In this document: in pieces, positions 43,508 to 54,283 of the stretch | Layout of the letters: every line of letters starts with the position of its first letter | How positions within the stretch are numbered: position 1 is the stretch's first letter | Assembly: GCF_006442965.1 (NCBI RefSeq) | Contig: NZ_VFWX01000008.1 | Span: forward strand, 186,001 to 250,000 | Reading direction: 5' to 3' | From: Mesorhizobium sp. CU3 | GTDB lineage: Bacteria; Pseudomonadota; Alphaproteobacteria; Rhizobiales; Rhizobiaceae | Length of the DNA: 64,000 nt | Notes under the pieces: generated by a model | Database searches by the model: none | What the model was told of the DNA's origin: nothing | The model's input: the letters and a program-made list of their open reading frames with translations, nothing else | Translations under genes and position numbers: made by a program

Positions 43508-44115
43508 CCGAAATCCGCCACATCGTGTTCGACATCGGCAAGGTGCTGATTCACTACGACCCAGACCTTGCCTTCAGCCGGCTGATCCCGGATGCCGAAG
43601 AGCGCAAATGGTTCTTCGACAATGTCTGCACGCATGACTGGAACATCGAGCAGGACCGTGGCCGGACGTGGCAGGAGGCGGAAGCGCTGCTGATCGCCGC
43701 GCATCCGGACCATGCGGAAAACATCCGTAATTTCCGCCGCCACTGGCACGAGATGGTGCCGCACGCTTATGAAGACAGCGTCGCCATCATGCTCGGCCTT
43801 ATCGAGGGCGGCCACGACGTGACCATGCTGACCAACTTCGCTGCCGACACGCTTGCCGAGGCGAGGCAGCGTTTCGACTTTCTCAACCGGCCGCGCGGCG
43901 TGACTGTGTCGGCCGACATCCGCCAGATCAAGCCCGACCGCGCCATCTACGACCATCATGTCGCGGCATTCGGCCTCGATCCGTCAGCTACGCTGTTCAT
44001 CGACGACAGCCAGAAGAATGTCGACGGCGCCAAGGCCGCCGGCTGGCAGGCCGTGCTGTTCACCGATGCCAAGACGCTTAAAGCGGACCTTGAGCGGTTC
44101 GGGATTGCGGCCTGA
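43504..44115 (+). CDS. HAD-superfamily hydrolase (YihX-like)
   Basis: 203 residues. Motif I is FDIGKVLIHYD, typical of HAD-IA proteins of the YihX/epoxide-hydrolase N-domain group. Motif II TNFAADT, the Lys of IKPD and motif III FIDDSQKNVDGA are present. Probably a small-molecule phosphatase; substrate unknown. Overlaps mutY by four bases and converges with ccrM. Confidence 0.9.
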   Translation: MTEIRHIVFDIGKVLIHYDPDLAFSRLIPDAEERKWFFDNVCTHDWNIEQDRGRTWQEAEALLIAAHPDHAENIRNFRRHWHEMVPHAYEDSVAIMLGLIEGGHDVTMLTNFAADTLAEARQRFDFLNRPRGVTVSADIRQIKPDRAIYDHHVAAFGLDPSATLFIDDSQKNVDGAKAAGWQAVLFTDAKTLKADLERFGIAA

Positions 44116-44135
44116 ACTGAATCGCTTGCGACGAT

Positions 44136-44158
44136 CCGTTGAAGCTCTGATTCAACGG
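44136..44158. terminator. Hairpin between convergent HAD and ccrM genes
   Basis: CCGTTGAA (44136-44143) and TTCAACGG (44151-44158) with a seven-base loop lie between the two convergent stops. No T-run. Possible bidirectional transcript end. Confidence 0.4.
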
Positions 44159-44169
44159 CAGTCTACGGC

Positions 44170-45324
<1,155 letters not shown>

Positions 45325-45476
45325 TTACAGTTTTACTGGCTGTTATGGTTACCGATCAGCGTAAACATTCGGTGAAGGCTTGCCGTTGAGCTTACTCGGT
45401 TTGCGCGGACCGGCCCATTGGTGTATGCCGCGCCGCTTGAGCCGTCAGGCCTTCCCCCAAACGACCCCGGATAGCT

Positions 45477-46166
45477 ATGCCCCAGCCAGATCTTGTCATT
45501 TTCGATTGCGACGGCGTGCTCGTCGATTCCGAAATCATCGCCGCGCGCATCGAGGCTGAGCTGATCACTCTGGCCGGTTATGAAATCTCGGCCGAGGAGA
45601 TTGCCGAGACCTATGCCGGGCTGACCTTCAAGGACATATTGATGCGGATCGAGGAGAAGTCGCAGATCCCGTTCCAGGCTTCGCTGATCGACCGCGCGGA
45701 AGAGTTGGTCGAGCGCAAGCTGCGCGCCGACGTGCGCATCATTGACGGCGCGCGCGAGGCGGTGGCCGCCGTCACCGCGCCGCGCGCCGTCTGTTCCAAT
45801 TCCCCCAGGGAACGGGTCGAGTTCATGCTGGAGAAAGTGCGGCTTCTGCCCTTCTTCGCCGGCCACATCTATTCAGGCCTCGACATTCCGAGCAAAAAGC
45901 CCAAGCCGGCACCGGACGTGTTCCTTTATGCCGCCGAAAAGCTCGGCGCCAAACCGAAGGACACATTCGTCATCGAGGATTCCGTGCACGGCGTCACCGG
46001 CGCCAGGGCGGCCGGCATGCGCGTCATCGGGTTCACCGGCGCCGCGCACAGCTATCCCGGCCACGCCGACACGCTGACCGAAGCCGGCGCCGAGACCGTC
46101 ATCCGCCGCTGGGCGGAACTGAACAGCACGATCGCGGCGCTGTCGGAGTGGTCTGAAGACGCCTGA
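45477..46166 (+). CDS. HAD-IA phosphatase (phosphoglycolate-phosphatase-like)
   Basis: 229 residues. Motif I FDCDGVLVDSE, helical cap (about 15-85), motif II CSNSPRE, motif III Lys in SKKPKPAPDVFL and motif IV VIEDSVHGVTGARAAGM. Complete catalytic set of Gph/beta-phosphoglucomutase-type phosphatases. Substrate undetermined. Separate from the HAD at 43504; the two are not close paralogues. Confidence 0.9.
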   Translation: MPQPDLVIFDCDGVLVDSEIIAARIEAELITLAGYEISAEEIAETYAGLTFKDILMRIEEKSQIPFQASLIDRAEELVERKLRADVRIIDGAREAVAAVTAPRAVCSNSPRERVEFMLEKVRLLPFFAGHIYSGLDIPSKKPKPAPDVFLYAAEKLGAKPKDTFVIEDSVHGVTGARAAGMRVIGFTGAAHSYPGHADTLTEAGAETVIRRWAELNSTIAALSEWSEDA

Positions 46167-46185
46167 GCCAGGCGCCAAGACGGCG

Positions 46186-46929
46186 TCAGTTCGTCGCCGG
46201 AGCGCGCTTCTTCCTCTTGCCCTTCGACTTGTCGGCCGGCGCCGGCGTATTCTCGTCATAGCCGGCATAGGCCTGGTAGTCGCGCGCGGTCGGCTCCGGC
46301 ACGACGACATTGGTGTCGGTGAAGACGAACTGAGTAGCGGCCGAGGGGTCGGTCACCTGCACCTGGTACTGATGCAACTGCGAATAAAGCACGTCATTGC
46401 CATGCTGGACGGCGATGCGGATCGGCATGGTGACGGTGCCGGGGGCGAACATCGGGCCTGGCACGACCTTGCCGGCAACCGCGATCTTCATCGACAGCTG
46501 GCCGTCGGCATGCGTGCAGTCGCGCGTCATGTCGGTAATCGAGGCTTGATAGATGATCTTGGACGGATCGTGATTAGGATCGACGGGCTGGCCGTTAGGC
46601 CCGGCCTGCGCGGCAGCCGCGGCTGCCTGGGCCTCGGCTTCGGCCGCGGCGTCGCCCTTTTTCTTCTTGGGTTTCGCGGTCGCGCCCTTGGCATAGGTGT
46701 TGAAGAAGGCGGTGCCGTCGCGCAGCGTCACCTTGGGGCAGTAGGCGCGCAACTGGCTGGCCAGCACCTTCGGGTCCTGCGGCGGTATCGGTGCTGTCGG
46801 ATCGGGCTTCTTGCCGATGCCGAGGTTCAGTATGCCATTGTCGCCGGATTGGCAGCCGGCGGCGGCAAGCATAAAGCCACTGAGCGCCAGACCCGCGACA
46901 AGACGACGGTTGACCGAATAAAACGCCAT
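46186..46929 (-). CDS. Predicted lipoprotein of unknown function
   Basis: 247 residues from ATG 46929. Signal with lipobox LAAAGC (Cys near residue 24). A Lys/Ala-rich low-complexity stretch (KPKKKKGDAAAEAEAQ) lies near residue 95-115. The C-terminal half has beta-rich segments (KIAVAGKVVPGPMFAPGTVTMPIRIAV) and a basic tail KSKGKRKKRAPATN. Found beside thrC in rhizobia, as I recall, but uncharacterised. An earlier start overlaps the thrC leader and is not supported. Confidence 0.75.
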   Translation of the reverse strand: MAFYSVNRRLVAGLALSGFMLAAAGCQSGDNGILNLGIGKKPDPTAPIPPQDPKVLASQLRAYCPKVTLRDGTAFFNTYAKGATAKPKKKKGDAAAEAEAQAAAAAAQAGPNGQPVDPNHDPSKIIYQASITDMTRDCTHADGQLSMKIAVAGKVVPGPMFAPGTVTMPIRIAVQHGNDVLYSQLHQYQVQVTDPSAATQFVFTDTNVVVPEPTARDYQAYAGYDENTPAPADKSKGKRKKRAPATN

Positions 46930-47057
46930 GAAACTGCACTTCCCTCTCACAAAGCCGGTGACGTATAGCAACCGCGCGGCAAAAATGCGACTGAGCCGGC
47001 TCGGAAAATTAACCAATTGCCGTGGATGACGCGAACGGCAGCAATGGGCCCTTTACG

Positions 47058-48455
47058 ATGCAATATGTGAGTACCCGCGGGGATGCGCCCGTGCTTGGAT
47101 TTTCCGACGCGGTGATGGCCGGGCTGGCGCGCGATGGCGGGCTTTATGTGCCCGGCGAATGGCCGCAATTCCCCGCCGCCGACATCCGCGCCATGCGCGG
47201 CCTTGCCTATCCGGAGCTGGCGATCCGCGTCTTGACGCCGTTTCTCGGCGGCGAGATTTCAGCGCCCGTCTTCGAGCGGCTGGTGCGCGAGGCCTATGCG
47301 ACGTTCCGGCACGAAGCCGTCTGCCCGCTGGTGCAGACCGGCAAGAACAGCTTCGTGCTGGAGCTGTTCCACGGCCCGACGCTCGCCTTCAAGGACGTGG
47401 CGATGCAATTGCTGGCCCGGCTGATGGATCATGTGCTTGCCGAACGGGGCCAGCGCGCCACCATCGTCGGCGCAACCTCCGGCGACACCGGGGGCGCGGC
47501 GATCGACGCCTTCGCCGGCCGCGACCGCACCGACATCTTCATCCTCTTCCCGCACGGCAAGGTCTCGCCGGTGCAGCAGCGGCAGATGACCACCTCCAAG
47601 GCTGCCAATGTCCATGCGCTGTCGATCGAAGGCAATTTCGACGACTGCCAGGGCCTAGTGAAAGACATGTTCAACGACCACGGTTTTCGCGACCGGGTCT
47701 CGCTGTCGGGCGTCAATTCGATCAACTGGGCCCGCATCATGGCCCAGATCGTCTATTATTTCTCGTCCGCCGTGTCGCTCGGCGCGCCGGACCGGCCGGT
47801 GTCGTTCACGGTGCCGACCGGCAATTTCGGTGACATTTTCGCCGGTTATGCTGCCAAGCGCATGGGATTGCCGATCGAGCGGCTGATCATCGCCACCAAC
47901 GACAACGACATCCTGGCGCGCACGCTTTCGAGCGGCGAATACCGCACCAAGGGCGTGTTCGCGACGACCTCGCCGTCGATGGACATCCAGGTGTCGTCGA
48001 ACTTCGAACGCCTGCTGTTCGAGGCGGCGGGGCGCGATGCGGCGACGGTCCGGCGCTACATGAACGGGCTGAAGCAATCCGGCGCCTTCACCATCGAGGC
48101 GGGCGAGCTAGCACGCATCCGCGCCGAGTTCGATGCCGGCCGCGCCGGTGTCGACGAGGTCGCCGCCACCATCCGCTCGACGCTCGAAAAGAGCAGCTAC
48201 CTGCTTGATCCGCACACCGCCGCCGCCGTGCATGTCGCCGCAGCGCAAACCGACAGCGCGGTGCCGATGGTGGTGCTCGGTACCGCGCATCCGGCGAAAT
48301 TCCCGGCCGCCGTCGAGGCCGCCAGCGGCGTCAATCCGGCGCTTCCCGCCTGGCTCGACGGCTTGATGACAGCCGACGAAAAATACACGATACTTCCCTC
48401 CGACTTGAAAATGGTGGAAGATTACGCGAACCGCCACACGCGGGCGGCGCGCTAG
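47058..48455 (+). CDS. thrC: Threonine synthase
   Basis: 465 residues from ATG 47058. Converts O-phosphohomoserine to threonine with PLP. PLP lysine is Lys112 in FHGPTLAFKDVAMQLL; phosphate-binding GATSGDTGGAAIDAF follows; the C-terminal region (VLGTAHPAKFPAAVEAASG) is typical of class-1 fungal/proteobacterial ThrC. Homoserine kinase (thrB) is at 57455. M16 peptidase starts 14 bases downstream, so they are probably one transcript. Confidence 0.95.
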   Translation: MQYVSTRGDAPVLGFSDAVMAGLARDGGLYVPGEWPQFPAADIRAMRGLAYPELAIRVLTPFLGGEISAPVFERLVREAYATFRHEAVCPLVQTGKNSFVLELFHGPTLAFKDVAMQLLARLMDHVLAERGQRATIVGATSGDTGGAAIDAFAGRDRTDIFILFPHGKVSPVQQRQMTTSKAANVHALSIEGNFDDCQGLVKDMFNDHGFRDRVSLSGVNSINWARIMAQIVYYFSSAVSLGAPDRPVSFTVPTGNFGDIFAGYAAKRMGLPIERLIIATNDNDILARTLSSGEYRTKGVFATTSPSMDIQVSSNFERLLFEAAGRDAATVRRYMNGLKQSGAFTIEAGELARIRAEFDAGRAGVDEVAATIRSTLEKSSYLLDPHTAAAVHVAAAQTDSAVPMVVLGTAHPAKFPAAVEAASGVNPALPAWLDGLMTADEKYTILPSDLKMVEDYANRHTRAAR

Positions 48456-48469
48456 GGAGTACTTGCCAT

Positions 48470-49762
48470 ATGGGTGTTGAGGTAAGCCGTCTGTCGAACG
48501 GCCTGACAGTCGCCACCGAAACCCTTCCAAGCATCGAATCGGTTGCCATGGGCGCCTGGGTCAAATCCGGCGCCCGCAATGAACGCGATGAAGAGCATGG
48601 CATGGCCCATCTGCTCGAGCACATGGCGTTCAAGGGCACCAAGCGCCGCAGCGCTTTTCAAATTGCTTCGGAAATCGAGAATGTCGGCGGCGAGATCAAC
48701 GCCGCCACCAGCGTCGAGACCACCTCCTACTATGCCAGGGTGCTTTCGGACGATGTGCCGCTGGCCGTCGATATCCTGTCCGACATCCTGCAGGAATCGG
48801 AATTCGACCCGGAAGAGCTGGAGCGCGAGCAGCATGTGATCCTGCAGGAGATCGGCGCCGCGCACGACACGCCCGACGACATCGTCTTCGACCGCTTCAC
48901 CGAAACCGCCTTCCGCCACCAGACCATCGGCCGCTCGATCCTCGGCACGCCGGAAACGGTCAAATCCTTCACCTCCAAGCAGTTGCACGACTTCATCGAG
49001 CGGCAATACAGCGCCGACCGCATGGTGGTCGTGGCCGCCGGGGACGTCAAACACGACGCTTTCGTGCGCGAGGTCGAGAAACGGCTCGGCGGCTTCCGCG
49101 CCAAGGCCGAAAGCAACATTCCGCAATATGCGCAATATGTCGGTGGCGATTTCCGCGAGGATCGGGACCTGATGGATGCGCAGATCGTGCTCGGCTTCGA
49201 GGGCCGCGCCTATCACGTGCGCGACTTCTACGCCTCACAGGTGCTGTCGATGATTTTAGGCGGCGGCATGTCCTCCAGGCTTTTCCAGGAAGTGCGCGAG
49301 AAGCGCGGCCTCTGCTACTCGGTCTACGCCTTCCACTGGGGCTTTTCCGACACCGGCATTTTCGGCGTGCATGCCGCGACCGGGCAGAGCGACATCGCCA
49401 AGCTGGTGCCGGTGATCATCGACGAATTGCAAAAGGCCGGCGAAAGCATCGAGCAGGAAGAGCTCGACCGGGCGCGCGCGCAGTATCGCGCGGGCCTCAT
49501 CATGTCGGCCGAAAGCCCGGCCAGCCGCGCCTCGCAGATCGCGCGGCAGCTGCTTTTGTTCGGGCGGCCGATCGCCAAGGAGGAATTGATGGAGCGGCTT
49601 TCGGCGCTGACCGTCGAGCGGCTCACCGATTTGTCGTCGCGGCTGTTCTCGACCAAGCCGACGCTCACCGCGGTCGGCCCCGTGGGCACGCTTGCGCCCT
49701 ACGAGGCAATCCTCGAATCGCTTGCGGGTCCGCAGACGACGGCCCGCCGGCTAGCCGTCTGA
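48470..49762 (+). CDS. M16-family zinc metallopeptidase
   Basis: 430 residues. Inverted zinc motif HLLEH (His47, Glu50, His51) with a distal Glu in the LEREQHVILQEI helix. Second M16 homology domain (about 220-420) lacks the motif, as expected. Resembles mitochondrial processing peptidase beta subunits. No signal peptide. Follows thrC closely, an arrangement common in Rhizobiales. Confidence 0.93.
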   Translation: MGVEVSRLSNGLTVATETLPSIESVAMGAWVKSGARNERDEEHGMAHLLEHMAFKGTKRRSAFQIASEIENVGGEINAATSVETTSYYARVLSDDVPLAVDILSDILQESEFDPEELEREQHVILQEIGAAHDTPDDIVFDRFTETAFRHQTIGRSILGTPETVKSFTSKQLHDFIERQYSADRMVVVAAGDVKHDAFVREVEKRLGGFRAKAESNIPQYAQYVGGDFREDRDLMDAQIVLGFEGRAYHVRDFYASQVLSMILGGGMSSRLFQEVREKRGLCYSVYAFHWGFSDTGIFGVHAATGQSDIAKLVPVIIDELQKAGESIEQEELDRARAQYRAGLIMSAESPASRASQIARQLLLFGRPIAKEELMERLSALTVERLTDLSSRLFSTKPTLTAVGPVGTLAPYEAILESLAGPQTTARRLAV

Positions 49763-49779
49763 CCTCAGTTCTAAGAGCC

Positions 49780-50376
49780 GTGTTCGCGCTCCCTTTCTTT
49801 CGCCGCGACCTGCCGGCGCTGAAGGGCGACAAGGTCACACTGCGCGTGCCCTTCACCAACGACTACCGCGAGTGGTCCACCGTACGGGGCGAAAGCCGCG
49901 CCTTCTTGGAACCCTGGGAGCCGCGCTGGCAGCCGGACGAGCTCGACCGCACCGCCTGGCGGCTGCGCATCAGCCGCTACCGCGAGGACTATGCGCAAGG
50001 CACGGCGATCGCCTTCTTCATCTTCGAGAAATCGAGCGGCAAGCTGGCCGGCGGCATCACGCTCGGCAACATCCGCCACGGCGTCGCGCAAAGCGGCCAT
50101 GTCGGCTACTGGATCGGCGAGCGTTTCGGCGGCCGCGGCCTGATGACCGACGCCGTCAGGCTGGTGTCGCGCTTCGCCTTCGATACGCTCAGGTTGCACC
50201 GGATCGAAGCTGCCTGTATTCCCGACAACGCCCGATCGATCCGCGTGCTTGAAAAAGCCGGATTCCGGCGCGAAGGACTGCTGCGATCCTATCTCAGGAT
50301 CAACGGCGTCTGGCAGGATCACTACCTCTACGCCCGGATCGCGGACGATCCGCCGGGCGATGGAACGAAGGGCTGA
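49780..50376 (+). CDS. GNAT acetyltransferase, RimJ/RimL type
   Basis: 198 residues from a GTG start. The acetyl-CoA-binding motif is in YWIGERFGGRGLMTDAVRLV and the C-terminal NARSIRVLEKAGFRREG is typical of RimJ-like N-terminal acetyltransferases. Target protein unknown. Two bases separate its stop from the start of the EAL-domain gene, and it is 17 bases after the M16 gene, so thrC-M16-GNAT-EAL may form one long transcript. Confidence 0.9.
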   Translation: MFALPFFRRDLPALKGDKVTLRVPFTNDYREWSTVRGESRAFLEPWEPRWQPDELDRTAWRLRISRYREDYAQGTAIAFFIFEKSSGKLAGGITLGNIRHGVAQSGHVGYWIGERFGGRGLMTDAVRLVSRFAFDTLRLHRIEAACIPDNARSIRVLEKAGFRREGLLRSYLRINGVWQDHYLYARIADDPPGDGTKG

Positions 50377-50378
50377 AT

Positions 50379-53267
50379 GTGACGAATTTCTCGCGATTCG
50401 CGTCGCTGTTCGCCCTTATCCTGGCGGTCATCATCAGTTTTTCCGCTGCCGTGCCGGCATTGGCCGTCGAGCCGATCAAGATCGCGCGCGACGACAAGGC
50501 GCTCGACCTGTCGCGCGCCGTCGAGATCTACCGGAACCAGGGCGACAATTTCCAGGTTTCGACAGCGCCCGGCCCGGACGGCATCGTGCGGCGCATCGAG
50601 GTCGAGGCCAATGACGCGCGCTCGAGCGGGGACTGGGCCGTCTTTGCGCTAGCCAACACCACAGACCAGCAGCTCGACCGGCTGATCGTGGCGCCGCATT
50701 TCCGACTGGTGAATTCCGGCATCTTCTGGCCCGACCTCGGTTCGACCCGCATCGTGGCGATCACGCCCAGCGAAGGTTTCGCGCTCGATCGCCAGAGCAG
50801 CCCCGACGCCGACGTCTTCCGGGTGACGCTGAACCCCGGCACTGTGGTGACCTTCATTGCCGAGCTCGCTTCGCCGAAGCTGCCGCAGGTCTATCTGTGG
50901 GAGCCGGATTCCTACAAGGACTCGGTCAATTCCTACACGCTGTTCCGCGGCATCGTCATCGGCATCGCCGGGCTTCTGGCGCTGTTTTTGACCATTCTGT
51001 TCGTGGTCAAGGGCACCTCGATGTTCCCGGCCACGGCAGCGCTCGCCTGGGCGGTGCTGGCCTATATCTGCGTCGATTTCGGTTTCCTCAACAAGGTCAT
51101 CGAGATATCGCCCGGCAACGAGCAGATATGGCGGGCGGGTACGGAAGTCGCGCTTGCCGGCACCTTCGTCGTCTTCCTGTTCGCCTATCTCAACCTCAAC
51201 CGCTGGCACGGCCATTTCAGCTATGGCGCGCTGGTCTGGATCCTCGGTCTGCTGCTGATCGCGGGCGTCGCCATCGTCGATCCGGCGGTCGCCGCCGGCA
51301 TCGCCCGCATCTCGTTTGCCGCCACCGCGCTGACCGGCCTCGGGCTGATCATCTTCCTCGGCATCCGTGGCTATGACCGCGCCATCATGCTGGTGCCGAG
51401 CTGGGTGATGGTGCTCCTATGGCTATGCGGGTCGTGGATGGCGATTACCGGCATGCTCGACAACGACATCGCGCAGCCGGCACTGGGCGGCGGGTTGATC
51501 CTGATCATCCTTTTGATCGGCTTCACCGTCATGCAGCATGCCTTTGCCGGCGGCGGGGCGCATCAGGGCCTGTTCTCAGACCTCGAGCGCCAGGCGCTGG
51601 CCGTTGCCGGCTCGGGCGACATCGTCTGGGACTGGGACGTGCTGCGCGACCGCGTGGTGACCAAGCCCGACATCAGCCTGCAGCTTGGTCTCGCGCCCAA
51701 CAGCCTGGGGGGGGCCGCCCGCAACTGGCTGCCGGTGCTGCATGCCGACGACCGCGACACCTTCCGCACCACGCTCGACGTGGTGCTCGAACACCGGCGC
51801 GGCAAGGTCTCGCAGAATTTCCGCCTGCGCGGCGCGGATGGCCATTATCACTGGTTCTCGCTGCGCGCCCGCCCGGTGATCGGCTCCGACGGCGAGGTGA
51901 TCCGCTGCGTCGGCACAATGGTCGACGTCACCGAGCAGAAAAAATCCGAGGAAAGGCTGCTGCACGACGCCGTGCACGACAACCTGACCGGCCTGCCGAA
52001 CCGCGAATTGTTCATGAACCGGCTGGAGGCGATCATCTCGATCGCCCGCACCGAGGACAAGGTGCGTCCGACCGTCTTCATCATCGACATCGACCGCTTC
52101 AAGCAGGTCAATGACGGGCTCGGCATCTCGGCCGGCGATACCATCCTGCTCACTGTCGCGCGGCGCCTGCATCGGCTCCTGAAACCCAAGGATTCGCTGT
52201 CGCGCTTTGCCGGCGACCAGTTCGCGCTGATGCTGCTCTCCGAACAGGACCCCGCCCGCATCGCCGCCATGGCCGATGCCATCAAGCATGCGATCAACAA
52301 TCCGATCACCTTCGCCAAGCGCGAGATCGTGCTGACCGCCTCGATCGGCCTGATCACCTGGACGACGGCGCAGAGCTCGGCAGAGGACATGGTCAAGGAC
52401 GCCGAGCTTGCCATGCACCAGGCCAAGCGCTTCGGCGGCGACCGCATCGAGCCGTTCCGGCCGGCCTTCCGCACCGTCGGCACCGACCGGCTGCAATTCG
52501 AATCCGACCTTCGCCGCGCCATCGAGCGACGCGAGTTCACGCTGGCCTACCAGCCGATCGTGCGGCTGGAGGACGGCACCGTCGCCGGCTTCGAGGCCCT
52601 GTTGCGTTGGGACCACCCCAGGCGCGGCATGATCCCGCCGGGCGATTTCATCCCGGTGGCGGAAAATTGCGGGCTGATCGTGCAACTCGGCCTGTTCGCC
52701 ATGCAGCAGGCGGCCGAGGATCTCGCCACCTGGCAAAAGCAGATCGGCGATGCGCCGCTGTCGGTCTCGGTCAATCTTTCCAGCCGGCAGTTGATCCGCC
52801 GCGACCTGGTCAGCGACGTGCGCTCGGTCATCGCGCGCGCCAATCTGAAGCCGCGCTGCTTCAGGCTGGAGCTCACCGAATCCCTGGTCATGGACAATCC
52901 CGAGCAGACCGCGCATGTGCTGACCAAGCTCAAGCAGCTCGGCATCGGGCTCTCGCTCGACGATTTCGGTACCGGCTATTCGTCGCTATCCTACCTGACG
53001 CGCTTCCCCTTCGACACGATCAAGATCGACAAGAGTTTTGTCGACGACGCGACGCCGAAGCGCGCCGTGCTGCTCAAATCCATGGTCAACATGGCGCATG
53101 AGCTGGGCTTGTCCGTGGTCGCCGAAGGCATCTCCGACGAAAGCGACGCGCTGGAACTGCGCCAGATGGGCTGCGAATATGTGCAGAGCTTCATGTTCGG
53201 CGCGCCGATGCCCGGCGATCAGGTGCTGAAGACGCTGAGGGAGCAGTATCCGCTGACGCAGGCTTAG
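50379..53267 (+). CDS. Membrane PAS-GGDEF-EAL cyclic-di-GMP protein
   Basis: 962 residues from GTG. Signal-like N-terminus, a periplasmic domain (about 30-185), six or seven helices (about 190-400), a PAS domain (about 415-530), GGDEF (about 545-700) and EAL (about 715-955). The GGDEF signature is degenerate: RFAGDQF at 609-615. The EAL domain keeps EALLRW (E739), DDFGTGYSSL, DKSFVD and AEGISD, so phosphodiesterase activity is likely while cyclase activity is doubtful. Membrane sensor linking an external cue to c-di-GMP. Confidence 0.93.
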   Translation: MTNFSRFASLFALILAVIISFSAAVPALAVEPIKIARDDKALDLSRAVEIYRNQGDNFQVSTAPGPDGIVRRIEVEANDARSSGDWAVFALANTTDQQLDRLIVAPHFRLVNSGIFWPDLGSTRIVAITPSEGFALDRQSSPDADVFRVTLNPGTVVTFIAELASPKLPQVYLWEPDSYKDSVNSYTLFRGIVIGIAGLLALFLTILFVVKGTSMFPATAALAWAVLAYICVDFGFLNKVIEISPGNEQIWRAGTEVALAGTFVVFLFAYLNLNRWHGHFSYGALVWILGLLLIAGVAIVDPAVAAGIARISFAATALTGLGLIIFLGIRGYDRAIMLVPSWVMVLLWLCGSWMAITGMLDNDIAQPALGGGLILIILLIGFTVMQHAFAGGGAHQGLFSDLERQALAVAGSGDIVWDWDVLRDRVVTKPDISLQLGLAPNSLGGAARNWLPVLHADDRDTFRTTLDVVLEHRRGKVSQNFRLRGADGHYHWFSLRARPVIGSDGEVIRCVGTMVDVTEQKKSEERLLHDAVHDNLTGLPNRELFMNRLEAIISIARTEDKVRPTVFIIDIDRFKQVNDGLGISAGDTILLTVARRLHRLLKPKDSLSRFAGDQFALMLLSEQDPARIAAMADAIKHAINNPITFAKREIVLTASIGLITWTTAQSSAEDMVKDAELAMHQAKRFGGDRIEPFRPAFRTVGTDRLQFESDLRRAIERREFTLAYQPIVRLEDGTVAGFEALLRWDHPRRGMIPPGDFIPVAENCGLIVQLGLFAMQQAAEDLATWQKQIGDAPLSVSVNLSSRQLIRRDLVSDVRSVIARANLKPRCFRLELTESLVMDNPEQTAHVLTKLKQLGIGLSLDDFGTGYSSLSYLTRFPFDTIKIDKSFVDDATPKRAVLLKSMVNMAHELGLSVVAEGISDESDALELRQMGCEYVQSFMFGAPMPGDQVLKTLREQYPLTQA

Positions 53268-53346
53268 GTCAGGAATGCCTGGTGCAACCTGTCGTTCTGG
53301 TGGAGCAACAGAGCCCTTTGCGATTGGCCGTGGCACCCATCACGGT

Positions 53347-53503
53347 CGTCATCCTCGGGCTTGACCCGAGGATCCATGCCGCGACGTTAAAGCGTTGAAA
53401 ACGGTGCAGAATTCTGCACCGTTGCACTCTATGGTCGATGGAACGGCATGGATCCTAGGGTCTGCGCGCGTCGCTACGCTCCTTGCTCCGCCCTAGGATG
53501 ACG
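53347..53503. repeat. 157-bp palindromic intergenic element
   Basis: Ends are perfect inverted repeats: CGTCATCCT at 53347 and AGGATGACG at 53503. Inside are hairpin ATCCTCGGG/CCCGAGGAT (53351-53373), a 24-bp perfect palindrome at 53400-53423 centred on GAATTC, and CGGCATGGATCC mirrored at both sides. The CGTCATCCTCGGGCTTGAC type of sequence is widespread in alphaproteobacterial intergenic DNA. Confidence 0.75.
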
Positions 53504-53547
53504 AAGTTCGAGGGGCTTCGGCCAACCTCGAAGGATGACGTAGGCGC

Positions 53548-54156
53548 TTAAGCGTGCCCCGCCGCTGCGCTCAGATGCGCGAGGTCGATGCCGATCGAGG
53601 CGAGGATGCGGTCGTATTTGCGCTCGATGTCGGTGTCGAACAAGAGTTCGGGCGTCGCCGGGCAGGTCAGCCAGCCATTCTCGGCGATCTCGGTTTCGAG
53701 CTGGCCGGCGCCCCAGCCGGAATAGCCGAGCGCCATCAGCGCGTGGCGCGGCCCGCGCCCTGTCGAGATGGCGCGCAATATGTCGACCGTGGCGGTCAGG
53801 CAGATGTCGTCGGAGACGTTGAGCGAGGATTCCACACGGTAGTCGCCGGAATGCAGCACGAAGCCGCGGCTGCGGTCGACCGGTCCGCCATTGCGCACGA
53901 CGAAATCGCGCGTATGCGCCGGCAGGCGGATCGCTTCCTGCTCGTTCATGATGCCGAGTTGCACAAGCAGGTCCGGAAACAGCATCTGCTGGGTCTGGTT
54001 GATGATGAGGCCCATCGCGCCCTCGTCGCTGTGGGCGCAGATGTAGATGACGGAGCGCGCGAAGCGGTCGTCCTTCATGCCGGGCATGGCAATCAGGAAC
54101 TGGTCGTCGAGGAAGCCGCGTCCGGCGGCCGCCTTCTTGTTGCGCAGCAAGTCCAT
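53548..54156 (-). CDS. UPF0301 (YqgE/AlgH) family protein
   Basis: 202 residues. [40 protein letters not shown] is the family signature; [19 protein letters not shown] follows. Cytosolic protein of unknown biochemical role, sometimes tied to regulation of alginate or stress. Divergent from the DsbD-like gene with about 125 bases between starts. The minus-strand gene end is near the 53347-53503 element. Confidence 0.92.
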   Translation of the reverse strand: MDLLRNKKAAAGRGFLDDQFLIAMPGMKDDRFARSVIYICAHSDEGAMGLIINQTQQMLFPDLLVQLGIMNEQEAIRLPAHTRDFVVRNGGPVDRSRGFVLHSGDYRVESSLNVSDDICLTATVDILRAISTGRGPRHALMALGYSGWGAGQLETEIAENGWLTCPATPELLFDTDIERKYDRILASIGIDLAHLSAAAGHA

Positions 54157-54283
54157 AAATGAGAGCGTAACCCGTTTCCGCAGCGCCGAAAAGATGGTGC
54201 CTTTGGCCTATGTCACGCAAATATGATACGGGCGGCACGATGAAGACATTGCGCGGCCAAGAACGGACGGTCAAATCACCGCC

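Noticed and set aside
46186-47016. Longer start for the lipoprotein gene (47016)
   Set aside because: It would add 29 residues before a clear lipoprotein signal and run into the thrC leader region.
53400-53423. 24-bp perfect palindrome considered as a regulator-binding site
   Set aside because: It lies inside a larger palindromic repeat element, which explains it better.
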